Source: Varibaculum cambriense
Lineage (GTDB): Bacteria > Actinomycetota > Actinomycetes > Actinomycetales > Actinomycetaceae
DNA: 64,000 bases
Direction: 5' to 3'
Assembly (NCBI RefSeq): GCF_002848005.1
Contig: NZ_PKHX01000006.1
Location: 12,396 to 76,395 of the forward strand
Both the position numbers and the translations under genes were made by a program. A model generated the notes under the pieces. The model ran no database searches, was not told the origin of the DNA, and saw only the letters and a program-made list of their open reading frames with translations. Below are positions 43,898 to 53,766 of the stretch, piece by piece (the stretch's first letter is position 1; each line of letters starts with the position of its first letter).

Positions 43898-44433
43898 GGG
43901 ACAGCATTTTCTGCTAGCGCCCCGCGTAAATAATCAAGTTCGCTGGCATCAAACCAGGAAAGAGGCTCGGCGGCGAGCTCTTCCCAAAGTTCCAGTGCTG
44001 GCGAGGCCGCTGCCGTTAGATCGGTACTTGCATCGCTAAAGTCACCGCGACACCACGCTGCGGCCTGCTCCGCGCCTACCTGCGAGCGCACCTGGGCGCA
44101 TAGCTCCAAACTTTCGGAACTGTCTACATGCAGGCTCACTAAGCGCTGCCAGTCAAAGCCGGATTTAACCGCAAATACTCCGGGCGCATTTCCCTCGCCC
44201 ACTTCCTGAGGTTTAGCATCGAGCGCTGCGACTATTCGCCCCGGATAGCCCGCGACTTCCCCCTGGAGGCAGGACATAGCGGATATAGTCATCGCCAAAT
44301 CTTCTGCCTGCTCACTGTCGAGAGGATCAAGTCCCCAAAGCTGACAGAATTCAGCGCTGCCCTGCCAGGCAGAGGGGGAATACAGATGTGGCTCTAACAG
44401 GTCAGATACCGCCAGGGGAAGATAAATTCGCAC
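43894..44433 (-). CDS. DUF6912-type protein of unknown function
   Basis: A 179-residue protein, MRIYLPLAVSDLLEPHLYSP..., of an actinobacterial family (DUF6912) with a conserved RxYxPL start and an acidic C-terminus ending WFDASELDYLRGAL. No catalytic motif, signal peptide or membrane segment is visible. It converges with the HIT gene with a 4-bp overlap of stop codons. Family recognition is by N-terminal pattern and composition; function is unknown. Confidence 0.6.
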   Translation of the reverse strand: MRIYLPLAVSDLLEPHLYSPSAWQGSAEFCQLWGLDPLDSEQAEDLAMTISAMSCLQGEVAGYPGRIVAALDAKPQEVGEGNAPGVFAVKSGFDWQRLVSLHVDSSESLELCAQVRSQVGAEQAAAWCRGDFSDASTDLTAAASPALELWEELAAEPLSWFDASELDYLRGALAENAVP

Positions 44434-44726
44434 CTGGCAATTGTAGCGGCTAGCCGGGGATCCTCAGCCTCTTTAATGCTGTGTTGCCCAAATACTCTCC
44501 GGCCAACCAACACCCACCACAAATTTCCCGCTATAAACTCATCTTTCTTTAATTCTTTCTTAATTCGCTTTTATGGACAGCCTCCCCGCAAATGACTTTT
44601 GTAACTGGAGAAATTTGCATATACCTGTTTAAACAGTTCGAGAACGCGCATTGGCAACGGAGCCCTCTTATCCCCGCCTCTCTAATGAATTAGCGTTTTT
44701 CTCTAATATTTAAAGGATTTGAGTCG

Positions 44727-45350
44727 ATGAGTTTAGCAGCGCAAAGCCTCCTCGCCCGGGAGGTAACAGAAACAGATGTTCCCCCGGAAATAAACAAGGT
44801 AAACCCGAGGCAAGAACTTTTTCCGCCCGGCAAACCGTTAGTAACAATCTGCCCTCAAGATGGCGATACTCCTGGACCCTGCGCGATAATTTGTCCCGAA
44901 CTTCCGCGGATTCCCTTAAGCCCCAAATACGGCCCCCTCGAAGTCCAGACTCTGCTGCCCCGCCCTCAAGATAGTGAGAAAACACCCGCTAAACCGGCAG
45001 GTGCCTCCCTATCGTCATTACCTCAGATAAAACCGTGGGTGGCAACCGCCGTAAAAACCATATTCGAAGTATTTTCTGGCCGCCGTTCTGCGCAGGCGGT
45101 AACTAACTGGTTTACCCCGGACTTACAGAGACCGTTTCTAGCATTAGCGCGTAGCGAGAGGCATCGTCCCCTGCCAACAGCGATTCAGATCCGCCGAATT
45201 CTTTGTCGCAGAGCCGGGATCGGGACTGAGGGCGGCGGCGCCTTCGAAGTCGCGGTGAGTATTAGCGATGGCTCTCGGGTACGGGCAGTGGCAATGCGTA
45301 TCATCCCCTGTGACAAAAAATGGAAGATTTCGGCGCTCGAGATCGGATAA
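44727..45350 (+). CDS. Rv3235-family protein
   Basis: A 207-residue protein. The first ~100 residues are Pro-rich and poorly conserved. The C-terminal ~100 (VATAVKTIFEVFSGRRSAQA-VTNWFTPDL ... FEVAVSISDGSRVRAVAMRI, KWKISALEIG) match the actinobacterial Rv3235 family, usually encoded near secA. No enzymatic motif is evident; a compact alpha/beta fold is likely. It converges with secA. Ribosome-binding site AAAGGA about 10 bp upstream of ATG is weak. Confidence 0.7.
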   Translation: MSLAAQSLLAREVTETDVPPEINKVNPRQELFPPGKPLVTICPQDGDTPGPCAIICPELPRIPLSPKYGPLEVQTLLPRPQDSEKTPAKPAGASLSSLPQIKPWVATAVKTIFEVFSGRRSAQAVTNWFTPDLQRPFLALARSERHRPLPTAIQIRRILCRRAGIGTEGGGAFEVAVSISDGSRVRAVAMRIIPCDKKWKISALEIG

Positions 45351-45458
45351 ACGATTCCGCCGGTAAGTCTCGACGAACAATCAGTTCTATCCTTGGTTTT
45401 TCCTAAGGCCTCTCCACCCAGTCGCCAAACTTCTGCGGTAGTCAGCAGAAATTCCGAA

Positions 45459-45490
45459 AGGTACCGCTAGCCTTAGAGCTAGCGGTACCT
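45459..45490. terminator. Perfect inverted repeat between secA and the Rv3235-family gene
   Basis: AGGTACCGCTAGC (45459-45471) and its reverse complement (45478-45490) form a 13-bp perfect stem with a 6-nt loop, 11 bp past the secA stop. On the minus strand it is followed by TTTCGG, so it likely terminates secA and possibly the convergent gene. Confidence 0.75.
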
Positions 45491-45500
45491 CCGGGAAGGA

Positions 45501-48278
45501 TTAGCGACGCTTCTTACGCTTCTTCTGCGCGCGGCGCTGAGCACGGTTACCGCCTTGCGCGGCGGTTTGCCGCGCAGCCTCGGCACCAAAAGCTGAGCCT
45601 TGCCCAGAAGCTCCCGCGCCAGCCGGCACCGTTTGTGAGGATTCCTTATGTCCGGTATCTCCCATCACCGAGCCTTCCGCCAGCGCCTTCTTCTTGGCTT
45701 GCTCCGCTTGCTGTTTTTCTGCCTCTAGCTGCTGCTCATAGACCTGCTGGAACTGGTGGGAGAAACTGAAAATACCGGTAATGGTATCTTCACGTACCTG
45801 TCCCATCATATTTTCGAACATGAGCGCGCCCTCGGACTTATATTCCACCAGGGGGTCGCGCTGCCCCATCGCCCGCAGACCGATACCTTCTTTGAGGTAA
45901 TCCATCTCGTAAAGGTGCTGTTGCCACAGGCGATCTACCGTAGCCAGCAGCACCCGGCGTTCCAGTTCCGCCATCGGCTGGTCACCCAATTGATCAATCG
46001 CAATTGGGTTCTCGTTTACCTGATCCAGAATCTCTTCATAGGCATCGGCAATATCGTTTTGTAGCATAGTTTCCAGCTCGGAAGCTGAAATATGCAGGAA
46101 AGAGCCGTCCTCGTCTTTAAGCTCAGATAGGGAGGCGCGCACCGGATAAACCGCACGCAGATTATTCCACAGTTTTTCCAAATCCCATTCGTTAGAATCG
46201 GCGCCCTCACTGGTGGCGTGGGTGACCGCCTCTTTAATCAAAGTGCGCAGGTAGGAAGGAATCAGCTCGTCGAGATCGATTTTCTTATGCAGAACTTCCT
46301 GACGTTCGGTGTAAATCAGGTCGCGCTGATCGGTCATCACGTCGTCATATTTGAGGACGTTTTTACGGATCTCGAAGTTCTGCGCCTCCGTCTGGTGCTG
46401 CGCGGACTGGATGCGCCCGGAAACCATCTTGGATTCCAGCGGCAAATCCTCGGGGTAAAGCGAAGAATTCATAAACCGGGTAACGAACGCCGCCATGTTC
46501 TTCATCATCAACGGGTCATCCATAGCCAGGTAGAAACGAGATTCCCCGGGGTCACCTTGACGTCCCGAACGCCCGCGCAACTGGTTATCAATGCGGCGAG
46601 CATCGTGACGTTCGGTGCCGAGGACGTAGAGTCCGCCCAGGTCAACGACCTCTTCGTGTTCGTCGGCCACCTCGGCCTCCGCCTCGGTAAGGGCGTCCTC
46701 CCAGGCTGCTTGCCATTCAGAGAGGTTATCTTCCGGATCCAGGCCGCGCGCGCGCAGTTTCTGATCCGCAATATGTTCCGGGTTGCCGCCCAGCATAATG
46801 TCGGTACCACGCCCGGCCATATTGGTGGCCACGGTAACCATGCCTTTACGTCCGGCATCGAACACCACCTGGGCTTCGTGGGCGTGCTGCTTCGCGTTGA
46901 GCACGTTGTGCGGCACCCCGGCCTCATCTAGCAGGATGGAAAGTTCTTCCGACTTGGCAACATCGGTGGTACCTACCAGAATTGGCTGACCTTTTTCGTG
47001 ACGTTCTTTAATATCGTCGACAATCGCCTTGAGTTTGCCGCGCCGGGAAGGATAAACCAAATCCGGCTGGTCAATGCGGATCATGGGCTTATTGGGCGGA
47101 ATCGGGATTACCCCAATCTTGTAGGTATTCATGAACTCGGCCGCCTCGGTTTCCGCGGTACCGGTCATGCCCGAAAGTTTGTTGTACAGGCGGAAATAGT
47201 TCTGCAAGGTGATGGTGGCCAGGGTCTGGTTCTCGGCTTTAACCGGGACGTGCTCCTTGGCTTCGATCGCCTGGTGCATTCCCTCGTTGTAGCGCCGCCC
47301 TTCCATTACGCGCCCGGTATGTTCGTCAACGATTAGCACTTCCCGGTTGCGGACAATATAGTCCCGATCCCGTTTGAACAGCTCTTTCGCTTTGATTGCG
47401 TTGTTGAGGAAGCCGATTAAGGGAGTATGGGAGGCCTCGTAGAGGTTGTCGATCCCTAAGAAGTCCTCGACCGCGGCAATCCCCACATCGGTGACCCCCA
47501 CGGTGCGTTTCTTTTCGTCGACCTCGTAATCCATATCTTTTTCTAAGCGGGTTACCAGGGAAGCGAACTTGTTGTACCACTGGTCAGCCTCGCCTTGAGC
47601 GGGACCGGAAATAATCAGCGGGGTACGCGCTTCGTCGATCAGAATGGAGTCAACCTCGTCGACAATCGCGAAGTTGTGTTCACGCTGCACGATATCTTCT
47701 ACCCGCTGCACCATATTGTCGCGTAGATAGTCGAATCCGAACTCGTTATTGGTGCCGTAAGTAATATCCGCTTGGTATTGTTTTAGCCGCTCCGTGGGGG
47801 TTTGGCCGTTGACAATACAGCCTACGGTTAGCCCCAGGAAGCGATAGACACGCCCCATGAGCTCACTTTGATAACTGGCGAGGTAGTCGTTAACCGTAAC
47901 TACGTGCACGCCCTTGCCACTAAGGGCGTTGAGGTAACTGGGCATGGTGGCGACCAGGGTTTTACCTTCACCGGTTTTCATTTCGGCAATATTGCCGTTA
48001 TGGAGGGCGATTCCTCCCATCACCTGCACGTGATAGGGCTTTTGTTTGAGGACGCGCCAGGCAGCCTCCCGCACAGTAGCGAAGGCATCCACCAGGATTT
48101 CGTCCTCGCTTGCCCCTTTTGCCAGTGCCTCTTTAAACTCGGCGGTCTTGGCTTTTAGCTCTTCGTCGCTGAGAGCGGCGTATTCTTCTTCTTTCGCCAC
48201 AACTTCGCGAGCTGTCCGGTCTAGGCGTTTGAGGATCCGCCCCTCGCCCATCCGCAGGATCTTTTCAAAAAACGACAT
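45501..48278 (-). CDS. secA: Preprotein translocase ATPase SecA
   Basis: A 925-residue SecA, the motor that pushes preproteins through SecYEG. Walker [26 protein letters not shown], and [17 protein letters not shown] are present, with the preprotein-crosslinking and scaffold domains in order. The C-terminal tail is basic ([14 protein letters not shown]) and lacks the zinc-binding SEC-C motif. The start at 48278 ([13 protein letters not shown]) has GGGAG before it; the frame is open upstream. The size and motifs fit SecA1, the essential paralogue. Confidence 0.98.
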   Translation of the reverse strand: MSFFEKILRMGEGRILKRLDRTAREVVAKEEEYAALSDEELKAKTAEFKEALAKGASEDEILVDAFATVREAAWRVLKQKPYHVQVMGGIALHNGNIAEMKTGEGKTLVATMPSYLNALSGKGVHVVTVNDYLASYQSELMGRVYRFLGLTVGCIVNGQTPTERLKQYQADITYGTNNEFGFDYLRDNMVQRVEDIVQREHNFAIVDEVDSILIDEARTPLIISGPAQGEADQWYNKFASLVTRLEKDMDYEVDEKKRTVGVTDVGIAAVEDFLGIDNLYEASHTPLIGFLNNAIKAKELFKRDRDYIVRNREVLIVDEHTGRVMEGRRYNEGMHQAIEAKEHVPVKAENQTLATITLQNYFRLYNKLSGMTGTAETEAAEFMNTYKIGVIPIPPNKPMIRIDQPDLVYPSRRGKLKAIVDDIKERHEKGQPILVGTTDVAKSEELSILLDEAGVPHNVLNAKQHAHEAQVVFDAGRKGMVTVATNMAGRGTDIMLGGNPEHIADQKLRARGLDPEDNLSEWQAAWEDALTEAEAEVADEHEEVVDLGGLYVLGTERHDARRIDNQLRGRSGRQGDPGESRFYLAMDDPLMMKNMAAFVTRFMNSSLYPEDLPLESKMVSGRIQSAQHQTEAQNFEIRKNVLKYDDVMTDQRDLIYTERQEVLHKKIDLDELIPSYLRTLIKEAVTHATSEGADSNEWDLEKLWNNLRAVYPVRASLSELKDEDGSFLHISASELETMLQNDIADAYEEILDQVNENPIAIDQLGDQPMAELERRVLLATVDRLWQQHLYEMDYLKEGIGLRAMGQRDPLVEYKSEGALMFENMMGQVREDTITGIFSFSHQFQQVYEQQLEAEKQQAEQAKKKALAEGSVMGDTGHKESSQTVPAGAGASGQGSAFGAEAARQTAAQGGNRAQRRAQKKRKKRR

Positions 48279-48442
48279 TAGTTCTCCCGTGTGTTCGCTC
48301 CGTTTACCGATTCTATACGGCTGCTGCAAAAAGCACGATTAGTTATTTTAGTTTTTCCTCTCGGCGTAGCGCCTGGTGGCGCAAGTTTTTTAGGCTCCAC
48401 GCTTGACTGGCTAGGGGTCACGCCCCAACTTGCCCGCTGTTC

Positions 48443-49636
48443 TTACGCCCCCAGCTTGGCGTGTAGCTCCCGCGCCATATCGGTATCTTCCCAGGTAAAC
48501 CCGGAACGTCCGAAATGCCCGTAGGCGGCGGTACGCGAATAGATAGGTCGGCGCAGCGAAAGGCGATCGATAATAGCGGCCGGTCGCAAGTCGAAAGTTT
48601 CCCGCACGGCCTCAAGAATCTGAGCTTTATCCATCTTTTCGGTGCCGAAAGTTTCCAGTTCTATCGAAACCGGGTGCGCCGAGCCGATAGCATAGGCCAC
48701 CTGCAGTTCCGCCCGATCCGCAAGTCCGGCCGCCACTACGTTCTTGGCTACCCACCGCGCCGCATAGGCCGCGGAGCGATCAACTTTTGTAGCGTCTTTC
48801 CCGGAGAACGCGCCTCCACCGTGACGCGCCATCCCCCCGTAGGTGTCGACGATTAGTTTGCGACCGGTAACTCCGGTGTCAGCGGCTGGGCCTCCCAAGA
48901 TAAAGCGTCCCGCCGGGTTCACGAGGGTGCGGAAGTCACTGTCGTCAATCCACGGAACCTGGGAGATAACCGGATCGATCACCGCGGCTTTTACTTCTGC
49001 CCGCAGGTCTTTAAGGCTGACAGAAGCTAGATGCTGAGTCGAAAGCACGATGGTGTCTAGCCCTACTGGGCGCCCGTCCTCATAACGTACCGTTACCTGG
49101 GTTTTCCCATCGGGGCACAGGTAGTCGAGGATTTTTTCCCGCCGAACTTTTTCGAGTTGCTTAGACAAGCGATGCGCCAGCCAGATCGGGGCGGGCATTA
49201 AATCGGGGGTTTCGTTGCAGGCGTAGCCGAACATCATCCCTTGGTCGCCGGCTCCCTGCTGGTCAAAAGCATCTACCGCCGATCCTTCCCGAGTCTCCCA
49301 GGAATCTTGCACCCCTTGAGCAATATCGGGACTCTGGCGGTCGATAGACACCAGCACTCCGCAAGAATTTCCATCAAAACCAATATCGGAGGAGGTGTAG
49401 CCGATTTCGTTAATGGTTTCGCGCACTAGGGTCTGCAGGTCAACATAGCCGGAAGTGGTGATTTCGCCGGCCAGATGCACCTGCCCGGTGGTGGCCATCA
49501 CTTCTACGGCGGATCGCGCCTCCGGGTCTTGCTCTAGTAGGGCATCCACAATGGTGTCGGCGATGCGGTCGCAGACTTTGTCGGGGTGTCCGCTGGTGAC
49601 GGATTCAGAAGTAAAAATCGACTGCTTTGCGCTCAT
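48443..49636 (-). CDS. metK: S-adenosylmethionine synthetase
   Basis: A 397-residue MetK that makes SAM from methionine and ATP. Conserved [10 protein letters not shown] at the N-terminus, the [16 protein letters not shown] signature and the P-loop-like [20 protein letters not shown] are all present. Length is standard. It is upstream of secA on the minus strand by 164 bp. No SAM riboswitch was recognised in the short upstream gap. Confidence 0.97.
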   Translation of the reverse strand: MSAKQSIFTSESVTSGHPDKVCDRIADTIVDALLEQDPEARSAVEVMATTGQVHLAGEITTSGYVDLQTLVRETINEIGYTSSDIGFDGNSCGVLVSIDRQSPDIAQGVQDSWETREGSAVDAFDQQGAGDQGMMFGYACNETPDLMPAPIWLAHRLSKQLEKVRREKILDYLCPDGKTQVTVRYEDGRPVGLDTIVLSTQHLASVSLKDLRAEVKAAVIDPVISQVPWIDDSDFRTLVNPAGRFILGGPAADTGVTGRKLIVDTYGGMARHGGGAFSGKDATKVDRSAAYAARWVAKNVVAAGLADRAELQVAYAIGSAHPVSIELETFGTEKMDKAQILEAVRETFDLRPAAIIDRLSLRRPIYSRTAAYGHFGRSGFTWEDTDMARELHAKLGA

Positions 49637-49701
49637 AGTCTCCAGTTTATGGCAGCGCTGGCGGTTGCGGGAATTGGGAGGGAGGTAAGCAGAGTTAAGC
49701 G

Positions 49702-49965
49702 TTAGAAGTCACCATAATGGGTTCCACACTGGACTATTCGCAACACCTCGCCATCGATCTTGAAAACCAGACGATTTTTTTCATCGATGCGAGCGCTCCA
49801 GTATCCAGAAAGATCTCCCCGCAAAGGTTCAGGTTTACCTATGCATTTGTACCCGTTACGGTCAATTGACTGTATTAGCTTCAATATTCGTCTCACAGTT
49901 TTCTTGTCTTGGTTCAACCAATACTGAAATTCTTCCCAAGAATAATCTGTCCAAGCCTTAATCAC
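49702..49965 (-). CDS. YoeB/Txe-family toxin
   Basis: An 87-residue YoeB-type mRNA interferase: [30 protein letters not shown] at the N-terminus, [24 protein letters not shown] in the core and the intact QCGTHYGDF end with the catalytic His-Tyr. Its start overlaps the antitoxin gene by 8 bp. YoeB is usually paired with a YefM/Phd-type antitoxin, but the antitoxin here is of the DinJ/RelB type. Confidence 0.92.
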   Translation of the reverse strand: MIKAWTDYSWEEFQYWLNQDKKTVRRILKLIQSIDRNGYKCIGKPEPLRGDLSGYWSARIDEKNRLVFKIDGEVLRIVQCGTHYGDF

Positions 49966-50215
49966 CGGGCAGAACCTCGTGAATGGTACCGCCAGTTTGT
50001 TCCATTTGGGCTATTGAACTGCGCAAACGCTTCATATTTGATTCTGAATAGAACGGATCAATAGCCACCTCGAACGGGATCCGCTTCTCCCGCACCACCT
50101 TTGCTGCAAACATGGTGTAGGCGCTGGTAGCTGTAAGCCCCAGTTCTTTACACGTGGCTTCAAGAGATTTTTTCAAACTAGCATCCATCCGAAAATTGAC
50201 AGTTGCTTGCGCCAC
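49958..50215 (-). CDS. RelB/DinJ-type antitoxin of the YoeB-like toxin
   Basis: An 85-residue ribbon-helix-helix antitoxin, (M)AQATVNFRMDASLKKSLEAT..., with LGLTATSAYTMFAAKVVREK and the RIPFEV element of the DinJ/RelB family. The GTG at 50215 is chosen because AAAGGG is spaced about 8 bp upstream, whereas the GTG at 50224 sits directly on it. The C-terminal ~25 residues (NMKRLRSSIAQMEQTGGTIH) should bind the toxin. The pairing with a YoeB toxin is a mixed combination. Confidence 0.85.
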   Translation of the reverse strand: MAQATVNFRMDASLKKSLEATCKELGLTATSAYTMFAAKVVREKRIPFEVAIDPFYSESNMKRLRSSIAQMEQTGGTIHEVLPGD

Positions 50216-50353
50216 TTTAACCACCCTTTAAATACAAATCTCGACTTCTGAAGTACACATTACAGCTTTTGCAACACAAATGGAATACTTTTTTACATTT
50301 TGCACTCAACTGCCGTCACTTTCACCAGCCTGAGACCCCCACTTACATAGGCT

Positions 50354-50547
50354 CCCACCCTCCTTAGTCGACGCGGGAGGGCGTTTTTGTCACCTTCTCC
50401 GCGCCGGAGGGTGTTCTGATACCGGGAGGGTGATTTTGTCCGTGGAGGGTGATTCTGCACGCCCTCACAAGCCACTACAGGCACAACACCGACATTTCCA
50501 CCCTCCCGCGACAATAACGCCCTCCAAGGACACTTCCACCCTCCAAA
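50354..50547. repeat. Cluster of GGAGGGYG-N4-TGTC repeat units in both orientations
   Basis: Four units in plus orientation (50375-50391, 50405-50420, 50424-50440, 50443-50460) and three in minus orientation (50491-50510, 50511-50529, 50528-50547) share GGAGGG(T/C)G followed by four variable bases and usually TGTC. A degenerate minus-orientation copy lies at 50354-50363. The inverted halves could pair into long imperfect hairpins. Function unknown. Confidence 0.75.
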
Positions 50548-51332
50548 GTGAATTGTTGGACAGTCAGTTCCAGATCCTGCGCGGCGTTGAAGAGACGAGA
50601 GTACGGGGCGCTTAAAAAACGGCAATAAGACAACAAATATCTGAGCTTTATCCAGATTTGACAATCTGTCCTGGTGCCACAACACCGGCATATCTGACGA
50701 GAACCTGTGGATAACTTTGTTGCGTAATTCATCGAAATTGAAATTAGGAATGCGACAGGAAAATTCATTAAATTAAACACCTAATTTCCATTATTTTTAA
50801 ATACAACTAAGTATTCTTTTGTACCTTTTATCGCGAAATTGGCGTTTTTAAATGTTTTTAAGCATAAAACAGCACATTTTGGGCGTCGGGGCTACATTCG
50901 CGGCCCATAAAAGTCCCGCAAAACCACTTTCGTGATAAACAGCTAACTTGTGGTGTATTTCACATAAACCTTTAATTGTCTGCCCGTTCACTAGGAGGCT
51001 GCCACACCTATAAACCAAAGAAAGAAGAATATCCGCAGGTGAGACAGGTAAGCGCCAGGACGATAAAGCTTGAGGCAGACAGTAGAGTCTCGGGAACCAA
51101 CAACGACGGAGCCAGAAAACTCATTTTGATTCGAAAAAATACAGATTTAATACCTCAATTGCGTGTATAAAATCGTTATTTTGGGGGTCTGATCAGGGGC
51201 TATAACTATTTAAATTCGCTTTGGGAGCATATTACGTGAAGAGTGCTTGTGATCGAGCAGTTTGTGGTGTATGCGAACAGAAGCTCGTGAAGAACGGTAA
51301 GAGGACAACAAAACTAGGAAGAATCCTGCGGT

Positions 51333-51414
51333 TTGCGTTGCATCGCAAAGTGCAACGCAATTTTTAGACTTGCAGCGCAAAGTGCAACGAAACCATTTGC
51401 GTTGCACTTGCGCT
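51333..51414. repeat. CGCAAAGTGCAACG palindromic repeats
   Basis: TTGCGTTGCA (51333-51342) and TGCAACGCAA (51351-51360) are perfect inverted arms around TCGCAAAG. AGCGCAAAGTGCAACG (51374-51389) is then nearly inverted at 51400-51414. The half-site GTTGCA/TGCAAC therefore recurs four times in 80 bp, just upstream of nothing obvious on the plus strand and downstream of the universal stress gene. Possible terminator array or protein-binding sites. Confidence 0.65.
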
Positions 51415-51499
51415 ACTAACTCTCAGTTTTCGAAGCCGGATTCTCTGCCATCGCAGCAGGCAGGCACTAGAGCGTGAAATAACCCGCTGGTACCTAGCC

Positions 51500-52405
51500 C
51501 TATCCTTCAGCCTCTTCTTCATGGTCGCCAGTGGGTACTACTAGCACCGGGCAGGCTGCATGCGCCAAGATCGATTGCGAGGTGGAACCCATTAGCGCTC
51601 CCGCGAATCCTCCGCCTCCGCGGGTACCTACCACCACCAGGTCAACGGCGGTGGAAAATTCCGTCAGCAACGCCGCCGGATTGCCGTCTAGGGCGTGAGA
51701 ATGTACTTTCACCCCGCTATCAGCGGTTTCTTCCTTACAAGTTTGTTTAAGTTTGTCACGCACATCCCGCAAGATACTGTCGCGGTCGACCGTTGCCGGT
51801 AACCAGGACAAAATCCCGGCGGATGAGGCCAGGGGAACCGCATCCACGGCGGTCAATTCTGCGCCCCAAACTTGGGCTTCTTTGATAGAGCGGCGCAAGG
51901 ATTTGCGGGAACGGGTGGAACCGTCAAATCCAATCACGATTTTCTTTACGGGAACGAATTGGTCATCCGCGCCCCGCCGCGGCACCACTACTACTGGACA
52001 GTGAGAATAGGCAGGTAGCGCCGAGGAGGTCGCTCCCAGCAACCGGTCAGTGAACCCGCCGCCTCCGCGGGTACCGACCACAATCAAATCAACTTCCTGC
52101 GACAGTTGCACCAAAATCGCGGTGGGATCACCGGCCTCCACCCGCCCTTCGGCCTGATAGCCTAGTTTTTTGAGATGGGCGATAGCTTCGTCAACTACGG
52201 TTTGCGCGCTTTCACGAATCGCATCATTGTCTACTACCGCGAATCCGGAATCCATCGAGGCTGCCGTATAAGAGGGCAGGGCGTAGGCACATAATACTTG
52301 CAGCTTGCTGCCGCTTTGTTGGGCGCGCGCACCCGCCCATTCAGCGGCCTCTAAAGATTCCGGGGAGCCGTCAACGCCCACTAAAATAGTTTCTTTTCCC
52401 GACAT
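51500..52405 (-). CDS. Universal stress protein, tandem UspA domains
   Basis: A 301-residue protein with two UspA domains. Each carries an ATP-binding loop: VGTRGGGGFTDRLLGATSS-ALPAYSHCPVVVVP in the first half and VGTRGGGGFAGALMGSTSQS in the second. N-terminal ILVGVDGSPESLEAAEWA is typical. Tandem Usp proteins are common in actinobacteria and respond to stress or hypoxia; no regulatory signal was identified here. Not clearly part of the pilus operon, 117 bp away. Confidence 0.93.
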   Translation of the reverse strand: MSGKETILVGVDGSPESLEAAEWAGARAQQSGSKLQVLCAYALPSYTAASMDSGFAVVDNDAIRESAQTVVDEAIAHLKKLGYQAEGRVEAGDPTAILVQLSQEVDLIVVGTRGGGGFTDRLLGATSSALPAYSHCPVVVVPRRGADDQFVPVKKIVIGFDGSTRSRKSLRRSIKEAQVWGAELTAVDAVPLASSAGILSWLPATVDRDSILRDVRDKLKQTCKEETADSGVKVHSHALDGNPAALLTEFSTAVDLVVVGTRGGGGFAGALMGSTSQSILAHAACPVLVVPTGDHEEEAEG

Positions 52406-52522
52406 GATTTGTCCCCCTTTGCTGCGCCTATGCCTGCTTACTTCTATTTTATAGGCCGGAGGGCGCCTTTGCTCTCAAATGAACCGTGAGCGCTGAAACG
52501 AACACGGAAACAGGCCTTGCGC

Positions 52523-53563
52523 TCAGATTAAACTTTTATCTTTATCCTGAGGAGACGCCTGGTCGCTTTTTGCGTTGGTTTTGCCAGCCCGGTGCACGCG
52601 AGAGGACGTGTGTGATTGCCTGGAATGGCGTGATCCTTTACGTTTACGCGATCCTCGGAACTTCTTTGCTCTTTCCGCCCGGGTTAACCTGCCTACCCAC
52701 GCCAGATTTTCTGCTTCCTCCGGGGTATCTTCTTCATCGTCTTTTTTACGGCCTTTTCGCAGGTACCGCGCCACGATGGTGCCTCCCACTGCGGAAATAA
52801 GGATCGGGAGGATCATCCACCAGCGCAACGCATCCCACCAAGTGGGGCCTTCTTCGTTCATCGGGGGCGCCGCCTTGAGGGCGATACGTTCCGCGGTAAC
52901 CACCAGGCGGTGGGTGTTAGTGCCGTAGGGGGTGCAGGTAAATAGGGTCAGAATATCTTTGCCCGGTACTGGTTGGAATAACTCTAACTGGGTGGGTTTA
53001 ATGACGTGGATAGCGCGGACTTTATACGCGAGCTTTTTTCCCGCCACCTGCACATAAGCAATATCACCGACTTTGACATCGTGCAGCCCGTCAAACAAAC
53101 TGGCGGTTCTCATCCCCGAATGAGCTGTGAGGACGGCGTTTACTCCTTTACCGCCAACTGGTAGCCCGGTGCCGAAAAGATGCCCGGCACCACGGGCAAT
53201 CGCGTCATCTTCGGTGCCGTGCCGCACCGGTAGGTCTATTTTTGCGGATGGCACCACTAGTCGCGCCATTACGTCTCCAGGGAGAGTCGCTAAGTATTCT
53301 TGATATTCTTCCGACCCGGTTTTAGTCATCTGGTAGAGGTAGGGGTCGAGAATGGGAATGCCGCGGATATTGTGGTTATATTCGTGTGCCGCTTTCAGCA
53401 GCGCCTGAGACTGATCGGGATGGGCAGACATCTGCTTCATTTCTTGCGCTTGCATGCGCGAAATTTCCCCAATACGCACATTGCCAATAAAAATAGCGAC
53501 TACCGGATACAGCAGTAGCAAGGCTCCCACTGCCGTCAAAATGATGATCAAAGTTTTTCGCAC
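52523..53563 (-). CDS. Class C sortase (pilin polymerase)
   Basis: A 346-residue sortase C. N-terminal transmembrane helix (about 5-28), the lid motif ILDPYL (residues 71-76), catalytic His148 in TAHSG, Cys210 in LFTCTPYG and Arg219 in THRLVV. A second transmembrane segment (about 247-267) is followed by an unusually long, very basic cytoplasmic tail of ~75 residues. It should join pilin subunits through the LPLTG motif and a pilin-motif lysine. It is third in the pilus gene order, 294 bp downstream of the pilin gene and separated from it by a strong hairpin. Confidence 0.93.
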   Translation of the reverse strand: MRKTLIIILTAVGALLLLYPVVAIFIGNVRIGEISRMQAQEMKQMSAHPDQSQALLKAAHEYNHNIRGIPILDPYLYQMTKTGSEEYQEYLATLPGDVMARLVVPSAKIDLPVRHGTEDDAIARGAGHLFGTGLPVGGKGVNAVLTAHSGMRTASLFDGLHDVKVGDIAYVQVAGKKLAYKVRAIHVIKPTQLELFQPVPGKDILTLFTCTPYGTNTHRLVVTAERIALKAAPPMNEEGPTWWDALRWWMILPILISAVGGTIVARYLRKGRKKDDEEDTPEEAENLAWVGRLTRAERAKKFRGSRKRKGSRHSRQSHTSSRVHRAGKTNAKSDQASPQDKDKSLI

Positions 53564-53766
53564 CGCGGTTCCCTCCTCTCGTTTTTCTAGCTGTTTGCGT
53601 CTTACTCTTCTTTTAGCTGGCTCGGTATTTTCTTAACTCAACTCGGATGCTTGAGCTGCTTGCAGTCTGCACCGGGCTTTTTAGTTGTTTAGTTAGCTAC
53701 TTGTCCCCTCATCAGCTCGTCTGCTTTCTACCGTTTTTCCGGCACGCAGTTTCCACTTTGAGGGCG

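Larger units (their letters stand above)
50216..51499. other. AT-rich, gene-poor island with short repeats
   Basis: Almost 1.3 kb without a convincing gene, between the YoeB module and the universal stress protein. It contains the GGAGGGYG repeat cluster (50354-50547), an AT-rich tract (about 50700-51250) unlike the surrounding coding DNA, and CGCAAAGTGCAACG-type palindromes (51333-51414). Small open frames here (for example 50976-51170 on the plus strand) have no recognisable features. Horizontal acquisition with the toxin-antitoxin module is possible. Confidence 0.6.

Noticed and set aside
50354-50547. CRISPR array
   Set aside because: Units are 18-20 bp with a variable core inside the unit, they invert halfway, and there are no equal-length unique spacers or cas genes.
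50293-50691. 132-residue minus-strand open frame over the GGAGGGYG repeats
   Set aside because: It is made largely of repeat-derived codons, has no convincing start, and its composition is unlike neighbouring genes.
50976-51170. 64-residue plus-strand open frame in the AT-rich island
   Set aside because: No domain, no good ribosome-binding context and no neighbour to support it.
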